From Rivularia sp. T60_A2020_040 (GTDB taxonomy: Bacteria; Cyanobacteriota; Cyanobacteriia; Cyanobacteriales; Nostocaceae), in NCBI GenBank assembly GCA_015272215.1, contig JACYMD010000086.1:1-64000 (forward strand): DNA of 64,000 bases, in the 5' to 3' direction. Below are positions 15,690 through 24,379 of the stretch, piece by piece. Every line of letters begins with the position of its first letter. Positions within the stretch are counted from its first letter, which is position 1. A model generated the notes under the pieces. The model saw nothing but the letters and a program-made list of their open reading frames with translations, did not search any database and was not told where the DNA came from. The position numbers and the translations under genes were made by a program.

Positions 15690-17756
15690 TTATATCTCGT
15701 TATTTTCGGTAAATGTAATTCTAAATGAAGTACCAAATTTGGAATTATATACGATTGTTCCTTCCAATTGTTCTACTAAATTCCAGACTAATTCTAAACC
15801 GAGAGATTGTTTTTTTAATGAATCGATATTTTCTTGTACTCCCACACCATTATCACTAACGGATAAGGAATATTTATTTTCTTGTAAAGCAATAAATTCC
15901 ACGTATATTTTCCCCTCATCATTATTTTTAAAAGCGTGTTTAATTGAATTAGAAATAAGTTCGTTGATAATTAAAGCACAAGGAATAGCTGTATCAATTT
16001 TTAAAAATGTTTTTTCGATGTTAGTATTTATTTGAATATTATTATTCATCGCATAAAAACTAATTAAATTATTTGTTAACTTGCGAATATATTCAGAAAA
16101 TTCTATTGCTGCTAAGTTATTAATTTTATACAAGTTTTCATGAATTAATGCCATTGCTCGGATACGATTATGGCTGTCTTGGAAGATTTCTAAAGCTTGT
16201 TTATCTTGAATATATCCAGATTGTAAACGTAGTAAACTCGAAATTATTTGTAAATTATTTTTAACGCGATGATGAATCTCTTTAAGTAACACTTCTTTTT
16301 CTTTTAAAGAAGCTTTCAGTTTATTTTCTATCTGTTTACGAGCCGTAATATCTGTACTTGAACCAGCCATAAAAATTGGCATTCCAGTTTCATCTCGAAC
16401 TACCGTACCACGACTTAAAAATCCTAAAATCTCTCCGTTTTTGTGCAACATCCGATGTTCTATTTCGTATTTAGGAATTAATTCTTCTAAATAAGCGTTA
16501 ATTTCGGCTTTTACTAAATCAACATCGCTCGAATGTACAAATCCCAACCAACTACTAAATTGATTAGCTATTTCTTCATCTTTATAGCCAAGCATCGCTT
16601 TTAAATTAGAATCAATATAAACTTCATTAGTTTGAATATCCCATTCCCAAACCCCCACTTTTCCCGCATTTATAGCTCTTGCATATCTTTCTTCACTTAC
16701 TTTTAAAGTTTCTTCTAATCCCTTGCGTTCTAAAACATTTCCTAATATTTCTGCAACAATTTTGAGTAAGATAATACTGTTTTCTGTCCATATAGTTGTA
16801 TTCAAGGATTCAAAACCTAAAAAACCAATCAAGTTACCGCTACAAGCAATTGGTAAAATAATCAACGATTTAATATCTTGAGTTTTAAAAATCTGTTCTT
16901 TAACTAGTTCTTGTAATTGTAATTCCTCTATATCTGTTAACTGAAATATTTCACCACACTGAAGCTTTTCTATAAATAAATTCAAATCTTCGACGTAAAT
17001 ATCTTTTAATTGCTCAATACGAGATGGAATTCTTTGACTACACCATTCATGAGTATTATCTACCTTTTCGCCATCCTCTGCTAACAAAAATACATAACTA
17101 CGATCAATATTAATAAATGTGCTTATAGCTTGCAAAGCTTGATTAATACCGTCATCTATTTTATTCGCAGCAAGATTAATAAAATCCGTAGATATTTTAG
17201 TAATTAGCTTTTCAAAAGCAATTCTAAAGCAAAGTTCTTCTTCAATTAGAAGACTATCATCTATCTGATGTTGTAATAGTTTATTAGTATTTAATAGCTG
17301 ATGAAATTCTTGCTTTAAATAATCATACTTTATTGTTTCTTCTTGTAACTGTATTTTAGTATTTAAAAGTTCTGTTTGCAGTTTTGTCGCAATGCTTTCT
17401 GGAGTAACTATTTCTATCAATTCCCCTGTTCTATTTATAATTGGTAAATATTTAATATTATGTTCACGCATTATAGATAGCGCTTGTTGATAATCATAAT
17501 CTGGTTCTAAACTAATTGCAGGCTTCATTACTTCCGCAACTTTAACTTTTTCTAAATTTGTTTGAGAAATAACTAAATAAATTAAATCAAAAAGTGCAAA
17601 AATTCCCAACAATTGCGAATGTTCTATAACAAATAATTGCTGTGGTACTTGATCTTCTCTTTTAAGTTGTTCTATTAAATCAATAATTTCTATCAAACTA
17701 GTTTCGGGAGAAACCGCGAGCTTAAACTCTTGAATAGTATCAGCGACTAAAAACAT
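15690..17756 (-). CDS. CBS-GAF-PAS sensor histidine kinase (HisKA_2 type)
   Basis: 688 residues. A CBS pair lies at the N-terminus (VAEVMKPAISLEPDYDYQQAL; IKYLPIINRTGELIEIVTPE), followed by a coiled coil at about residues 140-180. A GAF domain covers about 190-340 (DRSYVFLLAEDG ... SLIILPIACSGNLIGFLGFE), and a PAS-PAC domain 350-475 (VGVWEWDIQTNEVYID). A HisKA_2 domain carries EIHHRVKNNLQIISSLLRLQ, and the ATPase domain is at the C-terminus. The domain set suggests a soluble sensor of nucleotides and perhaps a bound chromophore or redox ligand. The second gene of the unit, at 14570-15682, supplies a receiver. Confidence 0.9.
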   Translation of the reverse strand: MFLVADTIQEFKLAVSPETSLIEIIDLIEQLKREDQVPQQLFVIEHSQLLGIFALFDLIYLVISQTNLEKVKVAEVMKPAISLEPDYDYQQALSIMREHNIKYLPIINRTGELIEIVTPESIATKLQTELLNTKIQLQEETIKYDYLKQEFHQLLNTNKLLQHQIDDSLLIEEELCFRIAFEKLITKISTDFINLAANKIDDGINQALQAISTFINIDRSYVFLLAEDGEKVDNTHEWCSQRIPSRIEQLKDIYVEDLNLFIEKLQCGEIFQLTDIEELQLQELVKEQIFKTQDIKSLIILPIACSGNLIGFLGFESLNTTIWTENSIILLKIVAEILGNVLERKGLEETLKVSEERYARAINAGKVGVWEWDIQTNEVYIDSNLKAMLGYKDEEIANQFSSWLGFVHSSDVDLVKAEINAYLEELIPKYEIEHRMLHKNGEILGFLSRGTVVRDETGMPIFMAGSSTDITARKQIENKLKASLKEKEVLLKEIHHRVKNNLQIISSLLRLQSGYIQDKQALEIFQDSHNRIRAMALIHENLYKINNLAAIEFSEYIRKLTNNLISFYAMNNNIQINTNIEKTFLKIDTAIPCALIINELISNSIKHAFKNNDEGKIYVEFIALQENKYSLSVSDNGVGVQENIDSLKKQSLGLELVWNLVEQLEGTIVYNSKFGTSFRITFTENNEI

Positions 17757-18254
17757 AGCGACAATTTATTAAAGCTACATTAGTGCTGTAGCAAATCTTC
17801 TTATAGATTAATTCTTCTTCTATTTATTTTTTTAAATTAGTCTATTTTTTTATAGAAAAATTACATAAATATCATTGATATAGCAATAGTACTTAATACA
17901 TCTGATTATCGTCAATTTGTCTGGGTGTAATTAACTGCCATATACTGACTGGTAATTAAAAATTTGAAAGTATTGAATCTATCTCACTATCTTTCTAGAA
18001 ATGTTGATCGAAACACCATCGTTGAACGATATTAAATTTAAAGATATTCTTCTGCATGATGATTAACATTGCTACCCCGATAAATTAACTAATAGGACTA
18101 TTTGCAGATGCGATGGGAGATAAATATATACTGTCTCCAACTGCTAGCTTAAGTTAAAAATGAGTCTTTTGCATCGTGGTTAATACTTATAATTGATTCC
18201 AAAACAAGCAGTTTTGAAAACTCAGGTTTTTATAGTTGTTATCTGATATTACAG

Positions 18255-18290
18255 ATAAGCTATCGCGCATTTAATTGATATTTTTCTAGC
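18255..18290. repeat. Dispersed 36-base repeat, copy 2
   Basis: Matches the minus strand of 14480-14515 with about three mismatches. The conserved part is ATAAGCTATCGCGCATTTAA. Two copies in opposite orientation within 4 kb suggest a mobile or gene-conversion origin. Confidence 0.65.
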
Positions 18291-18309
18291 TTTGTAGCTT
18301 ATTTGTGCC

Positions 18310-18378
18310 AAAAACCCGACTTCTGATTTTTATAACTGCGATTTGATATTACAGATATTTATTCTCAAAACCCGACTT
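18310..18378. repeat. AGAAGTCGGG family, two direct half-copies
   Basis: AAAAACCCGACTTCT (18310-18324) and AAAACCCGACTT (18367-18378) lie in the same orientation, about 57 bases apart. Other copies of this family are inverted pairs, so this one cannot form the usual long hairpin. Confidence 0.7.
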
Positions 18379-18480
18379 ATGTTGATTGTTTATTAGTGCC
18401 ATCGAAAACCAATAGGTGATTATAGGGCGCGTTGGGAGTAATATTAAAATACTAATTACAAAAATATACTAATTAAACCG

Positions 18481-19749
18481 ATGTCTAGCGAACAGGGTAC
18501 GCTGAACGTCTACCATTCTACTCTGGCATCTATCGTTGGAGAAGAAAACTTAATTTATGATCAGCCTGCATCACCGGAAATTATCCCCGGTTGCATCGTT
18601 TATCCCCAAACTCAATCACAACTCGCTCAAGTCATTTCCCAAGCTTACCGCAACAAATGGCGCGTTTTACCTTGCGGTAACGGTAGTAAACTTAAGTGGG
18701 GTGGTTTAACGGAAAATATTGATATTGTTGTTAGTACCAAAAATCTCAATAAAATTATCAATCATGCTGTAGGAGACTTGACTCTTACCGTAGAATCTGG
18801 AGTCAAATTTGCCGATATTAAAGCACTTTTAGCCAAACATAACCAAATTCTTGCCCTTAATCCCACATCACCACAATTAGCAACCATCGGAGGTATCATC
18901 GCTACTGCTGATACTGGTTCCCTAAGACAGCGTTATGGTAGTGTTCGAGACCAATTATTAGGTGTAACTTTTGTCCGTGCTGATGGTCAAATTGCCAAGG
19001 CTGGAGGGAGAGTAGTCAAAAATGTTGCCGGTTATGATTTGATGAAATTATTTACTGGCTCTTACGGTACTTTAAGTATTATTACTGAAGCTACATTTAG
19101 ATTGTATCCCATGCAGTCAGCTTCAGGAACTGTAGTATTGACGGGTAATAGAGAAGCCATATCTCAAGCAGCCGATATCCTTCGTAGTTCAGCTTTAACC
19201 CCCATTCAAGCCGATTTACTTTCCTCTCAATTAGTATCAAGTTTGGGATTAGGTAAAGGATTAGGATTAATTGCCTGTTTCGAGAGTATTCCCGAAAGCG
19301 TTAAAGAACAGTTAAACCAAGTTTTACAAATAGGTGAAAAATTAGGATTAACAACTGCGGTGTATTCCGACGCGGAAGAACAAAGCTTATGGAACTTATT
19401 ACCAGAACAAATACATTTACCTGACTCAGAAACGGCAATTACTTGCAAAATAGGAGTATTACCAAATACTGCGATCGCGATTCTAAGTCAAGTCGATTTA
19501 GGCTTGATTCACATGGCTAGCGGTTTGGGAATATTGCGGTTTGAAAAGGAAAGTCAGGTATTAGAAATGCGAAAATTATGTGAACAAAATAGTGGTTTTC
19601 TCTCAATTTTATCCGCACCATTAGAAGTTAAACAAAAATTAGATGTTTGGGGTTATAACGGTAATGCTTTAGAATTAATGCGAGAAATTAAGAAACAATT
19701 TGATAGTCAAAATATTTTAAGTCCCGGAAGATTTGTTGCAGGGATTTGA
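18481..19749 (+). CDS. glcE: Glycolate dehydrogenase FAD-binding subunit, GlcE type
   Basis: 422 residues, FAD-linked oxidase family (PCMH fold). FAD-contact regions include ATIGGIIATADTGSLRQRYG and AGGRVVKNVAGYDLMKLFTG; the latter is characteristic of GlcE and differs from GlcD. The C-terminal ILSPGRFVAGI is typical. It works with GlcD and GlcF to oxidise glycolate from photorespiration to glyoxylate. glcF follows after 77 bases, but no glcD is in the window. The gap to glcF is filled with an STRR tract (GTTGACA units). Confidence 0.85.
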   Translation: MSSEQGTLNVYHSTLASIVGEENLIYDQPASPEIIPGCIVYPQTQSQLAQVISQAYRNKWRVLPCGNGSKLKWGGLTENIDIVVSTKNLNKIINHAVGDLTLTVESGVKFADIKALLAKHNQILALNPTSPQLATIGGIIATADTGSLRQRYGSVRDQLLGVTFVRADGQIAKAGGRVVKNVAGYDLMKLFTGSYGTLSIITEATFRLYPMQSASGTVVLTGNREAISQAADILRSSALTPIQADLLSSQLVSSLGLGKGLGLIACFESIPESVKEQLNQVLQIGEKLGLTTAVYSDAEEQSLWNLLPEQIHLPDSETAITCKIGVLPNTAIAILSQVDLGLIHMASGLGILRFEKESQVLEMRKLCEQNSGFLSILSAPLEVKQKLDVWGYNGNALELMREIKKQFDSQNILSPGRFVAGI

Positions 19750-19792
19750 GAATAGTTGACAGTTGACAGTGGACAGTTGACAGTTAATAGTA
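19749..19792. repeat. STRR tract of GTTGACA units
   Basis: Repeats of GTTGACAGTTGACAGTGGACA lie directly after the glcE stop codon and separate it from glcF. They are related to the GTTGATAG tracts elsewhere in the window. Confidence 0.7.
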
Positions 19793-19826
19793 ATTTTTGA
19801 CCTTTCACATTTAACCTATTAATATT

Positions 19827-21182
19827 ATGAAAATTTCCGAAAATAACGAAAATAATATTGCTTCTTTAAAAAATTTAACAGGTTTTGATCAGAATCATCC
19901 ACCGGAACCGAAATTAATTGATACTTGTGTCCACTGCGGATTTTGTCTTTCTACTTGTCCAAGTTACAGAGTAATCGGTAAAGAAATGGATTCTCCACGA
20001 GGACGAATTTATTTAATGGATGCTATTAATGAAGGAGAAATAGCTTTAAATACAGCAACTACTGAACATTTTGATTCTTGTTTGGGATGTTTAGCTTGTG
20101 TAACAACTTGTCCTTCTGGAGTGGAATATGACAAATTAATTAGCGCGACTCGTCACCAAATTGCTCGTAATTATCCCCGTAGTTTACCCGATAAATTATT
20201 TCGACAATTGATTTTTTCACTGTTCCCTTATCCGCAAAGATTACGTTTTTTACTCGTTCCATTATTTATTTATCAAAAATTAGGATTACCAAAATTAATT
20301 CGCGCTACTGGTTTACTAAAAAAGATATCTCCTCGTTTAGCAGCAATGGAATCTATTCTGCCAGAAGTGACTGGGAAATCTTTTCGAGATAATTATCCTA
20401 CCGTAATTCCAGCCCAAGGGACAAAACGTTACCGGGTAGGGGTAATATTAGGATGTGTACAAAGATTGTTTTTCTCACCCGTAAATGAAGCCACAGTGCG
20501 AGTATTAACTGCAAATGGTTGTGAGGTGGTAATTCCTAAATCTCAAGGCTGTTGTGCAGCACTTCCTGAACATCAAGGACAAACTGCACAAGCTCAAACT
20601 TTGGCTAGACAGATGATTGATAGTTTTGCAGATATGAATGTAGATTATGTGATAATTAATGCTGCGGGTTGCGGTCATACTTTGAAAGAATACGGTCATA
20701 TTTTAGAAAATGACCCGGAATATCGGCATAAAGCCAAGCAATTTGCTGATAAAGTTCAAGATTGTCAAGAATTCTTAGCGATGGTAGGTTTAACTGCTAA
20801 ATTATCGTCTTTACAAGATGAACCCCTAACAATAGTTTATCAAGATGCCTGTCATTTATTACACGGACAAAAAATTAGCGTACAACCCCGTCAAGTGTTA
20901 CGGCAAATTCCTGGAGTCAAATTACGTGAACCTCTCGACGCTGCTTTGTGTTGCGGTAGCGCTGGGGTTTACAATATGTTGCAACCGGAAGTTGCAGAAG
21001 AATTGGGAGATCAAAAAGCTAGAAATCTAGTGAATACGGGTGCAAATATGATTGCTTCCTCAAATCCAGGTTGTAGTTTACAGATTGCTAAGCATTTGCA
21101 TCAGCAGGGCAAGGAAATCTCTATTATGCATCCCATGGAGTTGTTGGATTTTGCAATTCGGGGGGTGAAGTTGAGAGGGTAA
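19827..21182 (+). CDS. glcF: Glycolate dehydrogenase iron-sulfur subunit
   Basis: 451 residues. Two 4Fe-4S ferredoxin motifs are present near the N-terminus: CVHCGFCLSTCPSYR (about residues 35-49) and CLGCLACVTTCPSG (about 89-102). Two CCG domains follow, with GCCAALPEHQG and LCCGSAGVYN. Length fits GlcF. It carries electrons from the flavin subunits to the quinone pool. It is co-directional with glcE and forms the same operon apart from the repeat-filled gap. Confidence 0.92.
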   Translation: MKISENNENNIASLKNLTGFDQNHPPEPKLIDTCVHCGFCLSTCPSYRVIGKEMDSPRGRIYLMDAINEGEIALNTATTEHFDSCLGCLACVTTCPSGVEYDKLISATRHQIARNYPRSLPDKLFRQLIFSLFPYPQRLRFLLVPLFIYQKLGLPKLIRATGLLKKISPRLAAMESILPEVTGKSFRDNYPTVIPAQGTKRYRVGVILGCVQRLFFSPVNEATVRVLTANGCEVVIPKSQGCCAALPEHQGQTAQAQTLARQMIDSFADMNVDYVIINAAGCGHTLKEYGHILENDPEYRHKAKQFADKVQDCQEFLAMVGLTAKLSSLQDEPLTIVYQDACHLLHGQKISVQPRQVLRQIPGVKLREPLDAALCCGSAGVYNMLQPEVAEELGDQKARNLVNTGANMIASSNPGCSLQIAKHLHQQGKEISIMHPMELLDFAIRGVKLRG

Positions 21183-21321
21183 TTACCCCTATCCTGTTCT
21201 AAAATTACCATTCATCTCAAGTCCGGATGATTAGTTATTATTTCCTATTCCCTACTCCCTTGATTACAAGTGTTTAACCAAACTTGATATAATTCGCCAA
21301 CTGGGAAAAAGACACATGAAA

Positions 21322-21344
21322 TATACACACAATTTGTGCATATA
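21322..21344. promoter_or_regulatory. Palindromic operator candidate of the toxin-antitoxin operon
   Basis: TATACACACAATTTGTGCATATA reads nearly the same on both strands (18 of the 22 non-central positions agree). It lies 31 bases ahead of the antitoxin start codon and overlaps a possible -10 box (TATAAT, 21341-21346). Autoregulation through such a site is the rule for ribbon-helix-helix antitoxins. Confidence 0.6.
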
Positions 21345-21374
21345 ATATCAATGTCAAGTTGAAGTACATTGATT

Positions 21375-21620
21375 ATGCATCGTAGACTAAACATTACCTT
21401 GCCCGAAGATACAATTCGACTAATTGATACGGTTGCTGAAAAAGGCGATCGCAGTAGTTTTATCAATGAAGCCGTGCAATACTATATTAAGCAAAAAGCT
21501 CTAACTAATCTTAGAGAACAGTTGAAAGAAGGTTCAATTCAAAGGGCGCAACGGGATTTGGGGTTAGCAGAAGAATGGTATGATTTGGAAGAAGAAGCGT
21601 GGCAAAAAAACCAACAGTAA
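21375..21620 (+). CDS. Ribbon-helix-helix antitoxin
   Basis: 81 residues. RRLNITLPEDTIRLIDTVAE is a CopG/MazE-like ribbon-helix-helix DNA-binding region; DRSSFINEAVQYYI completes it. The acidic C-terminus (EEWYDLEEEAWQKNQQ) should be the toxin-binding tail. ATG 21375 is chosen over TTG 21369. It overlaps the toxin gene by 22 bases, so the two are translationally coupled. Confidence 0.85.
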   Translation: MHRRLNITLPEDTIRLIDTVAEKGDRSSFINEAVQYYIKQKALTNLREQLKEGSIQRAQRDLGLAEEWYDLEEEAWQKNQQ

Positions 21621-21970
21621 GTTATCCGAAAAGGGGTGAGATTTATTTAGTAAGTTTTGAGCCAACAGTTGGAGCAGAAATAAAAAAAACTCGTCCCGCT
21701 TTAATTTTACAAAATGATATTTCAAATCAATACAGCCCTATAACTATTGTGGCTGCTATTACTTCACAATTTAATGAACCTTTATATCCTACCGAAGTGC
21801 TTATTAAAGCTCCAGAAGGAGGATTGAATATTAATTCGGTTGCATTGCTTAATCAAATTCGTTCAATTGACAAGCAACGATTAATTAAATATTTAGGAAA
21901 TTTAGAATCTGACACTTTGCAAGAAGTAGATAAAGCTATTGAGATTAGTCTTGGCTTGGTAGAACTTTGA
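21599..21970 (+). CDS. MazF/PemK-family mRNA interferase toxin
   Basis: 123 residues, starting at GTG 21599. RGEIYLVSFEPTVGAEIKKTRPALILQND is the typical MazF start: the G-E-I-Y strand, the loop with conserved Glu, and K-x-R-P. Thr/Ser-rich ITSQFNEPLYPTEV and LLNQIRSIDKQRL supply the rest of the RNA-binding groove. It should cut mRNA at short specific sites unless bound by the antitoxin from the overlapping gene upstream. Confidence 0.9.
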   Translation: MAKKPTVSYPKRGEIYLVSFEPTVGAEIKKTRPALILQNDISNQYSPITIVAAITSQFNEPLYPTEVLIKAPEGGLNINSVALLNQIRSIDKQRLIKYLGNLESDTLQEVDKAIEISLGLVEL

Positions 21971-22175
21971 AAGAGTTTACTTTCGCAGGCTATATTTTAC
22001 CCTACTCTCTTTTGTTTTTAGATTAATTTTTTTCAATTATCACCCCTTGAATTTGTACACACTCAATTGGTAGAGGAAGTGCGATCGCCAAATCTACCTA
22101 TAGATGATACATAATTATTTACTTTAGTTTTAAACTGGCATAATTATGTCGTAATAGCAGGATTAATTCAGAACT

Positions 22176-23453
22176 ATGGTAGATATTTATATTCTGGATT
22201 TACTAGTTATTGGTTTACTTCTATTATTTGTAACATTGGGTTCGGGTTTAATTGCGCGATCGCCTTTTTCCTATGCTATTATCTATCTGATAGTAGGTAT
22301 TATTATCGGCCCTTACGGTTTTGGATTATTTCAACTCCGTCGCGATGGTATGTTTAATACTGAATTGCTCAAACGTTTAACGGAATTTGTAGTCATTGTT
22401 TCGGTATATGGTTGTGGTTTAAAAATTGCTCGTCCTTTAAGATTAGCAGCTTGGGATATTACAATTAGATTAATCGCAATTTTAATGCCGATTTCAATTT
22501 TTGCAATTGCTGCTGTCGGCAAGTTTTTTTTGGGAATGGATTGGAGTGGAGCTATTTTATTAGGAGCAATTTTAGCACCAACTGACCCTGTATTAGCCTC
22601 AGCAATTCAATTAAGAGATGTAAATGATGATGATGAACTGCGTTTTGGTTTGACTAGTGAAGGGGGATTAAACGATGCTTTAGCCTTTCCTTTTGTTTAT
22701 TTTGGGCTTTATGCTTTAAAAGATGATAATTGGGATAACTGGATTAAATCTTGGGTAGGAGTTGATTTAATTTGGGCAATTGGTGCTGGTGTAATTATGG
22801 GTTTTATTGTAGCCAAAGCTATTGTATGGCTCGATAGAAAAGTTAAAGAACGTCATCCTGTTGATGATTTGATGGAAGATTTTGTTGCTCTGAGTGCAAT
22901 TTTGCTAACTTATGCTTTAACAGAAATTATCAACGGCTATGGATTTTTAGCTGTATTTGTAGCTGGTTTAATAATACAGAAAAGCTATCATAACCCAGAA
23001 AAGCCCTTAGCGCAATTAGAATTTATCGAACAAGTTGAAAAGCTTTTAGAAATAGGAACGATTTTACTGTTAGGAACGATTTTACTATATCAACCAATGG
23101 TAGATTTTGCGTCCCAGTCAATTATAGTAATACTTTTACTATTTTTAATAATTAGACCTATAGGAGTTTTTATTAGCACAATCGGTAAAGGTACTATTAA
23201 AAACCCACAACGTCAAAACTTTTATCTTCAAAAACGTCTGCTATTCGGTTGGTTTGGCATTCGTGGAGTAGGTTCTTTATACTATCTTGCTTATGCTTTT
23301 GATAACGGTTTGAAAGGAGAATTAGCCGAACAAATTGCTTGGATAACTTACACTACTGTTGTTATTTCAGTACTTGTACATGGAATTAGTGCAACTCCAT
23401 TAATGAATTGGTATAACAAAAATATTGCAAATAAAATGAAAACTACTACCTAA
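22176..23453 (+). CDS. Cation:proton antiporter (CPA1 family)
   Basis: 425 residues with about 12 hydrophobic helices. The functional core is in ILAPTDPVLASAIQLRDVND (T-D-P ion-binding motif) and TSEGGLNDALAFPFVYFG (E-x-G-x-N-D). RLLFGWFGIRGVGSLYYLAYAF matches the conserved G-x-R-G-x segment of NhaP-type Na+/H+ antiporters. It exchanges Na+ or K+ for H+ at the plasma or thylakoid membrane. It stands alone, with its own gap upstream. Confidence 0.88.
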   Translation: MVDIYILDLLVIGLLLLFVTLGSGLIARSPFSYAIIYLIVGIIIGPYGFGLFQLRRDGMFNTELLKRLTEFVVIVSVYGCGLKIARPLRLAAWDITIRLIAILMPISIFAIAAVGKFFLGMDWSGAILLGAILAPTDPVLASAIQLRDVNDDDELRFGLTSEGGLNDALAFPFVYFGLYALKDDNWDNWIKSWVGVDLIWAIGAGVIMGFIVAKAIVWLDRKVKERHPVDDLMEDFVALSAILLTYALTEIINGYGFLAVFVAGLIIQKSYHNPEKPLAQLEFIEQVEKLLEIGTILLLGTILLYQPMVDFASQSIIVILLLFLIIRPIGVFISTIGKGTIKNPQRQNFYLQKRLLFGWFGIRGVGSLYYLAYAFDNGLKGELAEQIAWITYTTVVISVLVHGISATPLMNWYNKNIANKMKTTT

Positions 23454-23481
23454 TTAAAACTTGATAAATTAACTAGATTTA

Positions 23482-23979
23482 TCATCCATTTACATAGTTA
23501 AAAATAGAAGCAGGCGAATAAATCACCTGGTTAATTGCAGTTTCTAAATCATCGATTAGAAAAGGTTTTTCAACATATTTATTACAACCTGCCATCAAAG
23601 CTTCATCCCGGAATATATCACCAGGTAAACTTGTAACGGCAATCACAGGTACAAAATTATTATTTTCTCGTAAATGTCTGGTAACATTAATCCCGTCGAT
23701 TTCGGGCAACATTATTTCCAACAATACTAGCATCGGCTGGTATTTTTCTATCATTCTTAAAGCACTTTTACCATCTCTAGCAGTAATCACGCAATAACCC
23801 AATAACTTCACTACTTGTGTAGCTAGCAATAAGTTATCAGCATCATTATCAACGATTAAAACAACGGAATTTTCAGAAAACAAAGATAAATGCTTTTTCC
23901 AATAATTGCTAAAACTTTTTAAAAACAAGCTGTAAATAGAATTTGTATTCCTCTGTAGATTAGAACCTGAAAAAACCAT
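23482..23979 (-). CDS. Receiver-domain protein with Glu at the phosphorylation site
   Basis: 165 residues. After a ~38-residue N-terminal extension there is one receiver domain: acid pair Asp44/Asp46 in IVDNDADN, switch Thr116 in AVTSLPG, and Lys138 in VEKPF. The phospho-acceptor position in the third strand is Glu88 (LVLLEIMLPEIDG) instead of Asp; the codon is GAA (23716-23718, minus strand). No output domain follows. Such a protein cannot be phosphorylated in the usual way and may be locked in an active-like state. It converges with the antiporter gene, 28 bases away. Confidence 0.85.
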   Translation of the reverse strand: MVFSGSNLQRNTNSIYSLFLKSFSNYWKKHLSLFSENSVVLIVDNDADNLLLATQVVKLLGYCVITARDGKSALRMIEKYQPMLVLLEIMLPEIDGINVTRHLRENNNFVPVIAVTSLPGDIFRDEALMAGCNKYVEKPFLIDDLETAINQVIYSPASIFNYVNG

Positions 23980-24379
23980 AAGATAGCACCCATAGAGTTA
24001 GTTCATGACATAAATGAGGTGAGTACAAGCTTATAAAAACCCTAATTAATACTGGCTGTATTTAAAACTATTTATTTACTGCTGTCTACATCAACTGTCA
24101 AGAAAATATAGCAGGAAATTTATTTTACTTTATATTTGTTATTCAGAGATTATTTTACTTCATCTTTATAAGAATATTACATAGTTCTTTAAGATTTGGA
24201 AGTCTCTTGAATATAAGATTATATTTACTTATATTGAAGCCCTATTTATAAATAAAAAATTATCATAGATCATGAATCATACTACTTAACCTCTAATGAT
24301 TACTGCCTGTCACTTTTTGACAGGATTTATTGGTTTTTTCTGAATTTATTCGGTAGGTGCAAGATATGAGTTAACCAGA
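23980..24379. other. Gap between receiver gene and mutS, with a hairpin
   Basis: AT-rich with no gene seen. A hairpin CCTGTCA (24306-24312) with TGACAGG (24318-24324) lies 55 bases beyond the mutS stop codon. On the plus strand it is followed by ATTTATTGGTTTTTT; on the minus strand no T-run follows. Confidence 0.5.

Larger units (their letters stand above)
17757..18480. other. Repeat-bearing gap between kinase and glycolate genes
   Basis: No gene was seen. It contains the second copy of the 36-base repeat (18255-18290), and two direct copies of the AAAACCCGACTT half-element (18310-18324 and 18367-18378), each near a TGATATTACAGATA sequence (18244 and 18342). The latter is a ~100-base imperfect direct duplication. 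Promoters of the divergent genes on either side must lie here. Confidence 0.6.
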
